Part shown: positions 33,466 to 42,607 of the stretch, one piece after another | Position numbering within the stretch: the stretch's first letter is position 1 | How the letters are laid out: every line of letters begins with the position of its first letter | DNA from: Polynucleobacter hallstattensis | Lineage (GTDB): Bacteria; Pseudomonadota; Gammaproteobacteria; Burkholderiales; Burkholderiaceae | Length of the DNA: 64,000 nt | Direction of reading: 5' to 3' | Assembly (NCBI RefSeq): GCF_018881835.1 | Contig: NZ_JACVPO010000001.1 | Location: 496,001-560,000, forward strand | Made by a program: the position numbers and the translations under genes | Notes under the pieces: model-generated | What the model saw: only the letters and a program-made list of their open reading frames with translations | Told to the model about the DNA's origin: nothing | Database searches by the model: none

Positions 33466-34830
33466 TTAATTATGACGGCCAATGCCCTGGTACTCAATAC
33501 CCAATTCTTGCATAGCTTGAGGCTCGTATAGGTTGCGGCCATCAAAAATAATTGGGGATTTGAGCTTAGCCTTTAGAAGATCGAAATCTGGGCTACGGAA
33601 GGCTTTCCACTCAGTCACAATCACCAAAGCATCACAGCCATCGACTGCCGCCATAGGATCATCAACAAGGCTAACTTGTTTTAAACCCTCAGGATTACCT
33701 TTGAAGTCTACGTCAAAGCAATGCTGAGCCTCCGGCATAGCCACTGGATCATGCGCTACGATTTGTGCGCCACGCTTAATCAGCTCTTGAATAATCACAC
33801 GACTGGGAGCTTCACGCATATCGTCGGTATTGGGTTTAAATGCTAAACCCCATAATGCGAACTTCTTACCTGATAAGTCCTTGCCAAAGCGTTTTTCAAT
33901 TTTCTCTACCAAGATATATTTTTGGGCTTCATTGACAGCTTCTACAGCATCAAGGATCTTGAGATCACGACCATGCTCAATCGCAGTCTTTGATAGTGCT
34001 GACACATCTTTTGGAAAACATGAGCCGCCATAACCAGTGCCGGAGTATAAAAATCCGTAACCAATGCGGGAGTCTGAGCCAATACCTTGACGTACCGCTT
34101 CAATATCTGCGCCAACTAAGTCAGCCAAATTGGCTAACTCGTTCATAAAGGAGATCCGGGTAGCTAACATCGCATTAGCAGCGTACTTGGTTAACTCTGC
34201 ACTTTTAACGTCCATGTAATAGGTACGCTCGTGATTACGGTTAAACGGAGCATAGAGTTTTCGCATCTGCTCCTTAGCGCGCAGACCCGCTGGAGTACTT
34301 TGCGTACCAATCACAATACGATCAGGGCGCATGAAGTCTTCTACTGCTGCGCCCTCTTTAAGGAACTCGGGATTAGAAACTACAGAGCACAGTTCCGAAG
34401 AGAGACCCCTCTTAGTCAGTTCTTCGCTGATGGCAGCAGATACTTTGTCGGCGGTACCCACCGGAACAGTCGATTTATCGACAATCACTTTAGGAGTGGT
34501 CATATGGCAACCAATATTGCGGGCTGCCGCTACAACATACTGAAGATCTGCAGAGCCATCTTCATCAGGAGGTGTTCCAACGGCAATAAATTGAATATCG
34601 CCATGGGCAACCGAGGCGGCAATATCAGTAGAGAACTGCAGGCGACCCGCAGCGCGATTGCGTTCGATCGTCTCTTTTAAGCCTGGCTCGTAAATGGGAA
34701 CACCGCCAGAATTGAGAATCTCAATCTTCTTAGGATCGACGTCAACACAAAAGACGTTATTACCCTGCTCTGCCAAGCAAGCACCGGTAACGAGACCGAC
34801 GTAACCGCTGCCGATGATGGTGACTTTCAT
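33466..34830 (-). CDS. ugd: UDP-glucose 6-dehydrogenase
   Basis: Oxidises UDP-glucose to UDP-glucuronate with two NAD. It has 454 residues, full length. The N-terminal NAD domain starts [20 protein letters not shown], the active-site Cys sits in [16 protein letters not shown], and the C-terminal UDP-binding domain has [21 protein letters not shown]. It supplies UDP-glucuronate to the adjacent uxs gene. Its AT content is closer to core genes than to the island neighbours, so it may be a conserved flank within the island. Confidence 0.96.
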   Translation of the reverse strand: MKVTIIGSGYVGLVTGACLAEQGNNVFCVDVDPKKIEILNSGGVPIYEPGLKETIERNRAAGRLQFSTDIAASVAHGDIQFIAVGTPPDEDGSADLQYVVAAARNIGCHMTTPKVIVDKSTVPVGTADKVSAAISEELTKRGLSSELCSVVSNPEFLKEGAAVEDFMRPDRIVIGTQSTPAGLRAKEQMRKLYAPFNRNHERTYYMDVKSAELTKYAANAMLATRISFMNELANLADLVGADIEAVRQGIGSDSRIGYGFLYSGTGYGGSCFPKDVSALSKTAIEHGRDLKILDAVEAVNEAQKYILVEKIEKRFGKDLSGKKFALWGLAFKPNTDDMREAPSRVIIQELIKRGAQIVAHDPVAMPEAQHCFDVDFKGNPEGLKQVSLVDDPMAAVDGCDALVIVTEWKAFRSPDFDLLKAKLKSPIIFDGRNLYEPQAMQELGIEYQGIGRHN

Positions 34831-35242
34831 AAATTAACCAATATATATTAAAGGGGGCTTTAAAAACTTTGCAAACATGATTAAAAGCTTATCTAGCTTT
34901 TCGTGACAGAACAAAACGTTCCATCCAATTATAAATTCCAATTAATTATCAGAGCATTGCCAATTCAATTCATATAGTTTCAAGTCTAACGATCTTTAGT
35001 CAGAATAATCTATTAATTTAAGATTATTTTGTTAATATAAATTTTAATTAGCGGGCACCAGAACAAATCTCAATAACAACAGTAGATTTGTAATCCAGCC
35101 GCGTACCCACAAAAAAGTATGGTTAAACAAGAAACCAAAATTGACACGACAATCACCGGCAAAAGCGGTATAAGGGTTGGCGACACTATCGTTTGTTACT
35201 CTAGTTTGACCTGATTAAGGCCTAAAGGATTTTTCGGTATTT
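34831..35242. other. Intergenic region of about 410 bp, no gene assigned
   Basis: Between ugd and a GT2 gene, both on the minus strand. The left part should hold the ugd promoter. From about 35050 to 35220 the composition is less AT-rich and both strands have short open frames (for example 31 codons at 35119 on the plus strand). This may be a decayed gene remnant, but I recognise nothing in it. Confidence 0.35.
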
Positions 35243-36181
35243 TCAATTATTCAATGAAGGTGTTATGAAAGATTGAATGTAGTCTTTGTAGCTATCTTTA
35301 GCATTTTGTCCTCGCGATATCCCGGCCAAAATCAGCGTCATTAATGTTAGCGAACCAGTCTGCAAAAAAACAAGGAAGATGATTCCAAATGCAATCGATA
35401 GCCAACCAGAAGCTGGCTCCCCAAAAAATCGCACTAGAAATGCAACGCAAATAAATATAACCGCCAATGCAGCAATTGAAAAAAATAATATGCCCGCCCT
35501 CACTAATACATCTTCAGCAAAAACCATTAAACCCCTGAAGCCATGCAGGACCAAGCCAAAAAAATTCATTTTACTCTTACCTTCAAACCGTTGCCCACGA
35601 TCTATAGGCTCGTAATAAATGCGTAATTTTGATAGAAGAATGCAGCCTGGTAAATGTATCCACAACTCATTCATAGACACTAAACGAGATAGTGATGAAC
35701 GTCTTATCGCACAAAAATTACCGAAATTAATTTTACGCCCCGTTAACATTCGAAAAGCTAATTTATAGAGAAAATAGAAAATCTTAAACTTAACTGATTC
35801 GAATCTAATTCCGCGCTTAGCTACAACTATATCCACGTTAGGATTGTTAAATTTTGCTAAGAGTCTTTGAACGCTAGTAGATCGATCCTCACCGTCGGAA
35901 TCCATCACAACAACATTAAGATTACTTGAAAAATTTTCAGATATGTAATTAAGCCCAATAGCTATAGCCTTTTGATGACCGACGTTTCTTTTAAGTCGAA
36001 TTATTAATCCCTCTAAGCCAAAATTTTCTAGTATTTTTGCGTCAACCGGATGATGCAAAGAACCATCATCCACAATTATAAAATAGAAACCACCTTCATC
36101 GCCAACCAAAAACGACTCCAACAATTTTCCCAAAGAAATGTAATCCTCATAACAGGGGGTGAGAATAATAGTTTTATTCAT
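35243..36181 (-). CDS. GT2 glycosyltransferase, polyprenyl-phosphate sugar synthase type
   Basis: A 312-residue GT-A enzyme of the DPM1/GtrB kind. The opening IILTPCYEDYISLGKLLESF binds the nucleotide sugar, with a DDGS motif in IIVDDGSLHHP and the metal motif in VVVMDSDGEDRS. The C-terminal 100 residues hold two membrane helices. It would load a sugar onto undecaprenyl phosphate on the cytoplasmic face. The GT-C-like gene at 36204 lies 22 bp upstream on the same strand, so the pair could act as donor-maker and transferase. Confidence 0.85.
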   Translation of the reverse strand: MNKTIILTPCYEDYISLGKLLESFLVGDEGGFYFIIVDDGSLHHPVDAKILENFGLEGLIIRLKRNVGHQKAIAIGLNYISENFSSNLNVVVMDSDGEDRSTSVQRLLAKFNNPNVDIVVAKRGIRFESVKFKIFYFLYKLAFRMLTGRKINFGNFCAIRRSSLSRLVSMNELWIHLPGCILLSKLRIYYEPIDRGQRFEGKSKMNFFGLVLHGFRGLMVFAEDVLVRAGILFFSIAALAVIFICVAFLVRFFGEPASGWLSIAFGIIFLVFLQTGSLTLMTLILAGISRGQNAKDSYKDYIQSFITPSLNN

Positions 36182-36203
36182 GAAATATTAATCCTCTTTG
36201 ATA

Positions 36204-37733
36204 TCAATTTCTTTTCCAAAGAGTAAATTCTACACCCCGGATAATTACAGATTTGTGTATTTTGAAGTTAGCATTAGCGCGTTCAAATAAGCACTTTTGA
36301 ATATTTGGCATATTTTCATCAGAAACTATGTTTAAAAGGAATATAGTTTTAGTGTCAGGCACTGATTCTGTCAGCAAATAATCTGAGTGATCCACACCCA
36401 CTGGGAAATATCTAATATTTACAAAACCAAGGCCAACAAGCGTTGGCTGCATAAATTCGTTAGAAGATACAAATGCCTCCCTATTTACATCATCGAAGAG
36501 TGATTTTAAAGCGATATATCTAGAATCAGAGTACTGCCCCAAATCACTTTTTTTATACATTATCTTGATATCTTTAAATAAATTATGGCTAAGCGTAGGG
36601 CTTACTACGTGCTGTATATTAAAATAGTGGAAAACTTGTATTAAAAAAACAGTAGTAAGTATAAGGCTTTCTATAGTTAATTTACTAACTGATTTATTCT
36701 TACTTAAATTAGAAAAACCATTTATGAACCCAATTATTAAAACTGGAATATAGTAGGAATGATAGTGCGTAACAAAGCCAATTTTTTCAGCGCCTCCAAT
36801 TGTTACCAAATAATTCGGAGCTAAAAAAATTACACTTAAAAGAAAATACTTCCAAGAAAATAAACTTATTATTACAAATGGAGCGCATATTATTAATAAC
36901 CTTAAGCCTAAAATTGATATAGGCATTTCCGGGTTAAATAAATCTTTAATATTAGATATAATTTGAGCCGCAGATGTATTTTCACTATATGGCGAATTTT
37001 GAATATTATATTTCCAAAAAAAGTAATTGATTACACCAATTATTCCAATTAATAATACATATTTTTTTTCTTTAATTCCGATTAAAAATAATGCCAATAA
37101 AAATGCACCCCCCATCAGAGAGGTTCTTTCGCTAATTGAAAATAATAGTAATGAAATAATGATAATTAAAATATTATTTAAATTATCATTATTTGAAATA
37201 TACAAATAATATAACAACAAAATTAATGGTATATATAATCTGTCGAAATAATACTGACCAGACAATGACCCCAACAGAGGTGGAAATAATAAGAAAATTA
37301 ATACAATTAATATTTTTTTTAAAATACTAAATTTAAATTTAGAGGCAATTAAGTATATTAATAAGAATGTAGAAAATGAGGCTATTGCGTTTATTACTGC
37401 AGAAAAAATAATTGGTGGGATATTTGTAATTTTTATAATCACTGCAAATATATATGTGACCAAATAAAAATGATAGTTACTAAAAGACCAGTTTTCATAT
37501 TGATTTATAAAATCATTACTACAGTATTCCTGAAAAGGCCTTCCTATAAGACTGTATAAGGAATATGCAGATGCAAAGACCTTTGATCTCATATCCCCAA
37601 AATCAGAAACTCTTTGAATGAGATCTACGTATCCAGCTGAATCTCCCGCCATATGAAAGTACCTAAGGTAATTCAAATAAGAAATTAGCGAAATAAAGAT
37701 TATGGATAAAAGGTATATACTTATTTTCTTCAT
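36204..37733 (-). CDS. Very AT-rich polytopic membrane protein, probable GT-C glycosyltransferase
   Basis: A 509-residue protein with ten or more helices, long runs of Ile, Leu, Asn and Lys, and codons dominated by A/T. Its N-terminal periplasmic loop has FHMAGDSAGYVDLIQRV, where Asp residues could be the GT-C catalytic site, and the C-terminal 130 residues are soluble. No polymerase or flippase signature was found. Its base composition is the most extreme of the window, which suggests recent transfer from an AT-rich donor. It is divergent from the plus-strand operon at 37831. Confidence 0.6.
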   Translation of the reverse strand: MKKISIYLLSIIFISLISYLNYLRYFHMAGDSAGYVDLIQRVSDFGDMRSKVFASAYSLYSLIGRPFQEYCSNDFINQYENWSFSNYHFYLVTYIFAVIIKITNIPPIIFSAVINAIASFSTFLLIYLIASKFKFSILKKILIVLIFLLFPPLLGSLSGQYYFDRLYIPLILLLYYLYISNNDNLNNILIIIISLLLFSISERTSLMGGAFLLALFLIGIKEKKYVLLIGIIGVINYFFWKYNIQNSPYSENTSAAQIISNIKDLFNPEMPISILGLRLLIICAPFVIISLFSWKYFLLSVIFLAPNYLVTIGGAEKIGFVTHYHSYYIPVLIIGFINGFSNLSKNKSVSKLTIESLILTTVFLIQVFHYFNIQHVVSPTLSHNLFKDIKIMYKKSDLGQYSDSRYIALKSLFDDVNREAFVSSNEFMQPTLVGLGFVNIRYFPVGVDHSDYLLTESVPDTKTIFLLNIVSDENMPNIQKCLFERANANFKIHKSVIIRGVEFTLWKRN

Positions 37734-37750
37734 TTTTTACTTTAGTTAAT

Positions 37751-37779
37751 TTTACTTTATTGTAATATCTTTTTATAAT
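37751..37779 (+). promoter_or_regulatory. Candidate sigma-70 promoter of the 37831-48458 operon
   Basis: A perfect -10 box TATAAT (37774-37779) lies 17 bp after a partial -35 box TTTACT (37751-37756). The start point would be near 37786, giving a leader of about 45 nt before the first ATG. In such AT-rich DNA a chance match is possible. Confidence 0.42.
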
Positions 37780-37830
37780 ATTAACAATACCACCGTTCTG
37801 CTCACTTGGAATTCTACTAAAATACCCGGT

Positions 37831-38793
37831 ATGGAAAAAATCTCTGTTGTAATTCCTTGCTATAAAGTTACCAATAAAATTTTAAATGTCATTAATTTAA
37901 TAGACTCGTCAGTTTTAAAAATTTATGTAGTTGATGATTGCTGCCCCGACAAAAGCGGTGACTTTGTAAAGACATACTGCGAGGACAAGCGGGTAACGGT
38001 TTTGTACCACAACATAAATCAAGGGGTGGGTGCTGCTGTAATGTCGGGCTACCGCGAAGCCATAAAAGATGGCATGGAGATTATTGTCAAAGTTGATGGT
38101 GACGGCCAAATGAACCCCTCTTTGATCCCTAATTTTATAGATCCGATTGTTTGCGGGGAGGCAGATTACACAAAAGGTAACCGCTTTTATAATTTGGAGG
38201 AGATAGGGTCAATGCCAAAAATTCGATTATTTGGTAACGCCTGCCTCTCCCTGATGACAAAACTCTCTTCTGGGTACTGGCAAATATTTGATCCAACAAA
38301 CGGCTTTACTGCAATCCATGCAAATGTTGCTCGTCAATTGCCTCTTTCAAAAATTAGTTCCCGCTATTTTTTTGAAACCGATATGCTTTTCCGTTTAAAT
38401 ACTCTGCGTGCAGTAGTTGTTGATGTGCCGATGAACGCTGTCTACGAAGATGAGGTCAGCAATTTAAAGATACATAAAATTCTTCCCGAGTTTATTGCCA
38501 AGCATTGTAGGAATTTTATGAAACGTATTTTTTATAATTACTTCCTTAGAGATATGTCTCTGGCTTCGATAGAGCTACTTATTGGAGTATTCTTTATTCT
38601 TTTTGGCTTAGTTTTTGGCGTTGCTAATTGGGTCAACTCCAAACTAACAATGACAAATACTCCAGTAGGTACTGTCGTTCTTGTGGCCATAACTATCATT
38701 CTAGGTACGCAACTACTGTTAGGGTTTCTGGCTTACGATATAAATTCAATGCCTTCGAGATGTTTGCATAAAATAAAACGTTTTAAAACATGA
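37831..38793 (+). CDS. GT2 glycosyltransferase, polyprenyl-phosphate sugar synthase type
   Basis: A 320-residue GT-A enzyme with ISVVIPCYKVTNKILNVI at the start, VVDDCCPDKSG at the first acidic site, and VKVDGDGQMNPSLIP as the DxD metal motif. Two membrane helices close the protein (about residues 250-310). It probably loads a sugar onto undecaprenyl phosphate, like GtrB or ArnC, and so makes the first substrate of the operon it heads. The stop overlaps the next start by 4 bp. The flippase-like gene two positions downstream fits this role. Confidence 0.87.
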   Translation: MEKISVVIPCYKVTNKILNVINLIDSSVLKIYVVDDCCPDKSGDFVKTYCEDKRVTVLYHNINQGVGAAVMSGYREAIKDGMEIIVKVDGDGQMNPSLIPNFIDPIVCGEADYTKGNRFYNLEEIGSMPKIRLFGNACLSLMTKLSSGYWQIFDPTNGFTAIHANVARQLPLSKISSRYFFETDMLFRLNTLRAVVVDVPMNAVYEDEVSNLKIHKILPEFIAKHCRNFMKRIFYNYFLRDMSLASIELLIGVFFILFGLVFGVANWVNSKLTMTNTPVGTVVLVAITIILGTQLLLGFLAYDINSMPSRCLHKIKRFKT

Positions 38794-39353
38794 ACTATTT
38801 GAGATTTTTAAAAGAAAAAGCTAGGGGTTACCCACTTACTAAGGTTCTAAGGTTAGAAATTGAATCCCTAGTTTTTGGACTTTTAAGCTATATTCCGACG
38901 ACCCTTGGTGTCTTAGTGCGTGGTTTTGTTTGCAAGCAATTCTTTTCTAAATGCGGGGGTTTCCCGTGGATTCAGCCAAGAGTGATATTTGTTCATACAG
39001 AAAAAATATCGTTGGGTAAATTTTTTGGAGTTAATTCAAATTCATATCTCAACGGCTATGGAGGCATTGAGATAGGTGACCATGTACTTCTTGGCTCGAA
39101 CGTAACAATTTCCTCTGGCATTCACCCAATAGATGGCTGTGAACCCCCAATAATTACCAGGCAATCTATACCCTCTAAAATAACGATTGAGAATGATGTT
39201 TGGATTGGCTCAAACGCAATCATCATGCCGGGAATTCATCTAGCCAAAGGAACTGTTATTGGCGCCAATTCAGTTGTGACAAAAAATACACAACCCTACT
39301 CAGTCAATGCTGGCAATCCGGCAAAATTTATTAGATACAGAAATAATGTTTAA
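38790..39353 (+). CDS. Hexapeptide-repeat acyltransferase
   Basis: A 187-residue left-handed beta-helix enzyme of the maltose/serine O-acetyltransferase kind. The repeats are visible in IEIGDHVLLGSNVTISSGIH, IENDVWIGSNAIIMPGIHLA, and GTVIGANSVVTKN. The catalytic His is probably in SSGIHPIDG. It would acetylate (or acylate) a hydroxyl or amino group of a sugar. Overlaps both neighbours, so it is part of the operon. Confidence 0.87.
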   Translation: MNYLRFLKEKARGYPLTKVLRLEIESLVFGLLSYIPTTLGVLVRGFVCKQFFSKCGGFPWIQPRVIFVHTEKISLGKFFGVNSNSYLNGYGGIEIGDHVLLGSNVTISSGIHPIDGCEPPIITRQSIPSKITIENDVWIGSNAIIMPGIHLAKGTVIGANSVVTKNTQPYSVNAGNPAKFIRYRNNV

Positions 39354-39720
39354 GATTTCTTGGATTCAATTTGCGCAGTTGCTTGCTTATGCAGCAATTA
39401 TGGGCTCATGTCAAATAATAATGGCCAAGGCCTCCAAGCAAATTGGAGGAAATATCGCAGAAAGCAGTCTTGTTTCAGGCATATTTTCAAGCTACTGGCT
39501 TTTTATGGCGCTCTTCATTTATGCAATTGCAACAGGAATATGGCTTCTAATCTTATTTAGCGTAGACATAAGGATTGCATATCCCATTGCATCGACATCT
39601 GTAATATTTGCTAGCCTGTTACAGTCCTATCTAGACGGTAGATTTCCCCCGACAAGCTATTGGCTAGGCATCATCACTGTTTTAGTCGGACTCACGCTGA
39701 TAAACCAAAGCTCAAGGTGA
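39346..39720 (+). CDS. Small SMR/EamA-type membrane protein, possible lipid-linked sugar flippase
   Basis: A 124-residue protein with four helices. The last half, IRIAYPIASTSVIFASLLQSYLDGRFPP and WLGIITVLVGLTLINQ, has the SMR/EamA look of EmrE and the ArnE/ArnF subunits. Those Arn proteins move undecaprenyl-phosphate aminoarabinose across the inner membrane. Following a polyprenyl-phosphate sugar synthase, the same role for this protein is plausible. I start at ATG 39346, overlapping the previous gene by 8 bp, since an upstream frame start at 39307 would add a non-helical extension. It may need a partner subunit not seen here. Confidence 0.72.
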   Translation: MFKISWIQFAQLLAYAAIMGSCQIIMAKASKQIGGNIAESSLVSGIFSSYWLFMALFIYAIATGIWLLILFSVDIRIAYPIASTSVIFASLLQSYLDGRFPPTSYWLGIITVLVGLTLINQSSR

Positions 39721-41006
39721 CTCGCACATTGAAATTAGCAATCACTGGAGGTAATGGCTACATTGCCTCGCATTTAACTCGTTTAGCCCTAGACAACGGC
39801 CACTCAGTTCTTACTTTATCTAGAAAAAAATCAAGCCAAAACTCAGCCGAATGGATGTCATACGACTTACTATCAAATGAGCCAATAGACTTACCGAAGG
39901 ACATTGATGTAGTAGTGCATCTTGCTACATCGAGCATTGATTCTAAATCAATCTATGAAAAAGAAATATTAGGCGCAACTCTATTGCTAGATGCTTCACG
40001 GAAAGCCGGCGCTAAGTTCATCTTTATTTCCAGTCAAACTAGCAGTCAGGACTCCCCCTCTCTTTATGGAAAACTAAAATTTGACATTGAGTTATTGGTT
40101 CAAAAATTTTCAGGGGTAATTATCAGGCCTGGACAAGTTTATGGCAGTAAACCTCAGGCGCTCTTTAAAAGGTTAATAATGATTGTTGCCAAACTCCCCT
40201 TACTGCCGTACTTTGTAAAGTCGCCGAAAATTCAGCCAATACATGTCGACGACTTGGCGAATGGAATTATTAAGATTTGTGAAATAACACAGAATCATAA
40301 AAATATATACTGCCTAGGAAGTACTGAGCCAGTATCTTTCAACACCTTCCTGAAATCTATTTGCGTAAATCGATTAAGAATTTATCGTGTATTTTTCCCA
40401 ATACCATCTTTTATGCTATTTCCATTCATAGCAATCTTCGGAAAATTTTATCCAAGCTTAATGCAGCTCCACTCACTCTTTGTATTACCTAGAATGGAGA
40501 CCGAGGCTGATCTGAAATCAATCAATTTGGTTTTAAGGCCGCTGGCTTCAGGCATGAATAAATCTGGAGATGGGCAAACAAGAGAGATTCTTCAAGAAGG
40601 CCTTGCATTTGGGAGGTATCTTTTTAATAACTATTATTCTTACAGCTTTTTAAAATCCTACCTTTTGGCCATTAAGCAATTAAAAGGGGGACGGTCTTTA
40701 TCACTCCCGCCCATATTTCTCAAATGGCCAATGTTCATTTACTTTATTGAAATTAATCCGTTCTTTAAATCCAAGTTTCTTGATGAACTTAAATCTAGAA
40801 TTGCAATTACCTCTTTAATAATGGAGGCAAGACCATCTGGAGCAAATATTTTTTTAGGATTAGGCTCGAAAAATACATTTTTAAAGAGTTTTTTCGGAAT
40901 TGCAAGCGCCCTTCTCTCTGCATCCCTAATAAGAATTCTTGCCACAATTGCTAGTCCTGTTGTCTACTTGAAATATAAATCGCTAATTAACTCACACCAT
41001 GGATGA
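39717..41006 (+). CDS. NAD-dependent epimerase/dehydratase with an extra C-terminal domain
   Basis: A 429-residue protein from a GTG that overlaps the previous stop by 4 bp. The N-terminal 270 residues are an extended SDR (ITGGNGYIASHLTRLAL near residue 10, VVHLATSS near 68, and a Tyr-x3-Lys in SLYGKLKFD). The remaining 150 residues are rich in hydrophobic and basic stretches (KSYLLAIKQL, SFFGIASALLSASLIRIL) and are not typical of epimerases. They may anchor the protein in the membrane, perhaps acting on a lipid-linked sugar. Confidence 0.82.
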   Translation: MTRTLKLAITGGNGYIASHLTRLALDNGHSVLTLSRKKSSQNSAEWMSYDLLSNEPIDLPKDIDVVVHLATSSIDSKSIYEKEILGATLLLDASRKAGAKFIFISSQTSSQDSPSLYGKLKFDIELLVQKFSGVIIRPGQVYGSKPQALFKRLIMIVAKLPLLPYFVKSPKIQPIHVDDLANGIIKICEITQNHKNIYCLGSTEPVSFNTFLKSICVNRLRIYRVFFPIPSFMLFPFIAIFGKFYPSLMQLHSLFVLPRMETEADLKSINLVLRPLASGMNKSGDGQTREILQEGLAFGRYLFNNYYSYSFLKSYLLAIKQLKGGRSLSLPPIFLKWPMFIYFIEINPFFKSKFLDELKSRIAITSLIMEARPSGANIFLGLGSKNTFLKSFFGIASALLSASLIRILATIASPVVYLKYKSLINSHHG

Positions 41007-42600
41007 TCCGAATTTTGATGTGATTATCATCGGGAGTGGTCCTGCCGGCACTTCTGCTGCATACCCCTTATTAAATGCAGGCCTGAAAGTATTAATGGTT
41101 GATGGGGGCAAAGAAGCAACCAACACATACCCTCAAGAAAGTTATCTGACCTGGCGTCAAACTGATACTCTCCAGCATTCACGAATGATTGGGGAAAATA
41201 ATTATTCTCTCGTACATCTCAAGAGCTCATCACCTAAAATGAGAATACCAGGCCTATCTTATGCATTTAATGATTTTGCACAAGAAAATAATAGCTTAAA
41301 CGATCGAAGTATTGCAATCAGCTCTCTTGCAACAGGAGGACTTTCAAATGTATGGGGATGCGGTGTTGCAACATTTTCAGATATCGAATTAAGTCAATTC
41401 CCCTTTGATCCCGCCGACATTAAAGGATCATATGCTACCGTTTCAAAAAGAATCGGCATCAGTGGATGCAATGGTGACGATCTCTCCAGTTATTTTGGGG
41501 TTGATTCATGGGCACAACCTCCAATACAACTGGACCCTATTCATCAATTTTTAGAACAAAGATATAGCTCCAGAAGCTGTGGCCAAGGGGATAAGATTTT
41601 TAGGCTTGGTAGGACTCGCCTTGCAACCCTGAGCCAAGCTCATAGGAATCGCCTTCCCTGTAACCTATCTGGCAACTGCCTTTGGGGCTGCTCAAGAAAA
41701 TCCCAATACTCTTCAGCATTTGAGATAGAGCCCCTAATGAAGTTTCCCAATTTCTTTTTTGAGCCAGACTTAAAGATAGATAGCATTTCTTCAAAAGAAA
41801 AATTTGCATCCATTCATGGTGTTGAGCTTAAGACCGCCTTATTGAAGTCGTATACAGGTAGAAAGATTTTTATTGCAGCTGGCACCTTGCCCTCCACCAA
41901 GCTATCCCTCAATCTTTTGAAACTCTATGACACAAAAATACTTCAATCCTGCCCTACAGCTGGTTTTATGGCATGGATACCAAAATTTTTAGGTCGCAAT
42001 AGAGTCGATTCATTTGGATCCGGTCAATTAGCCTTTCACATGCTGGTTAATAATAAAGTTCCTGCATATGGAGCCACATTCTCTCCCCAAGGAATACCCG
42101 TATCTGAATTTTTAAGACACGTTCCACTCGCCCCAAGATACGGAATTTCTTTTCTTCGATCTTTGCTAAGCTCTTGTGTTGTTGGAAATTTCTTTTTACC
42201 AGGAGAATATGGTGGCGGAAGCGTTAAATTACAAAAGAATGGAGATTTAGACGTATCCTATAATCCCAAAAATGAAGTGGCAGATCTCATGAAGAATGCA
42301 AACAAGATTCTCAGCTCTAATTATAGAAAACTCGGGGCCTATCTTATTCCTGGAAGTTTTACAATTGGTCAGCCAGGCGGCGATATTCACTATTCCGGTA
42401 CGCTACCAATGAAAAAAAATCCAGGGATAGGAGAAACAAACTCGCTGGGGCAGCTTACAAACTTTAATAATGTTCATGTTATCGATGGCTCATGTCTAAC
42501 AAGCCTTCCAGAGAAACCACATACATTAACAATTATGGCTAATGCAGATAGAATTGCTTTAGGCACACTTACCAGCTTACTGTCAACATCAAAAAAATAG
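40999..42600 (+). CDS. GMC-like FAD oxidoreductase, paralogue with an incomplete Cys motif
   Basis: A 533-residue flavoprotein. FAD motif DVIIIGSGPAGTSAAYPLL (residues 7-25), and the C-terminal GMC-like VIDGSCLTSLPEKPHTLTIMANADR. It aligns in layout with the protein at 26844, including the mid-protein Cys block. Here Cys221, Cys227 and Cys231 remain, but the second Cys is replaced by Ser224 (PCNLSGNCLWGC). It would oxidise an alcohol group of a sugar or acyl intermediate. It overlaps the preceding epimerase gene by 8 bp, so the two may act in sequence on the same sugar. Confidence 0.78.
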   Translation: MDDPNFDVIIIGSGPAGTSAAYPLLNAGLKVLMVDGGKEATNTYPQESYLTWRQTDTLQHSRMIGENNYSLVHLKSSSPKMRIPGLSYAFNDFAQENNSLNDRSIAISSLATGGLSNVWGCGVATFSDIELSQFPFDPADIKGSYATVSKRIGISGCNGDDLSSYFGVDSWAQPPIQLDPIHQFLEQRYSSRSCGQGDKIFRLGRTRLATLSQAHRNRLPCNLSGNCLWGCSRKSQYSSAFEIEPLMKFPNFFFEPDLKIDSISSKEKFASIHGVELKTALLKSYTGRKIFIAAGTLPSTKLSLNLLKLYDTKILQSCPTAGFMAWIPKFLGRNRVDSFGSGQLAFHMLVNNKVPAYGATFSPQGIPVSEFLRHVPLAPRYGISFLRSLLSSCVVGNFFLPGEYGGGSVKLQKNGDLDVSYNPKNEVADLMKNANKILSSNYRKLGAYLIPGSFTIGQPGGDIHYSGTLPMKKNPGIGETNSLGQLTNFNNVHVIDGSCLTSLPEKPHTLTIMANADRIALGTLTSLLSTSKK

Positions 42601-42607
42601 TCAGAAA

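Noticed and set aside
34231..34680. 149-codon frame antisense to ugd
   Set aside because: It lies inside a highly conserved gene on the other strand, and its translation has no domain; it is a shadow frame.
35119..35214. 31-codon plus-strand frame (MVKQETKIDTTITGKSG...) in the gap after ugd
   Set aside because: It reads like protein, but I cannot place it in a family; the opposite strand also reads openly, so neither is safe to call.
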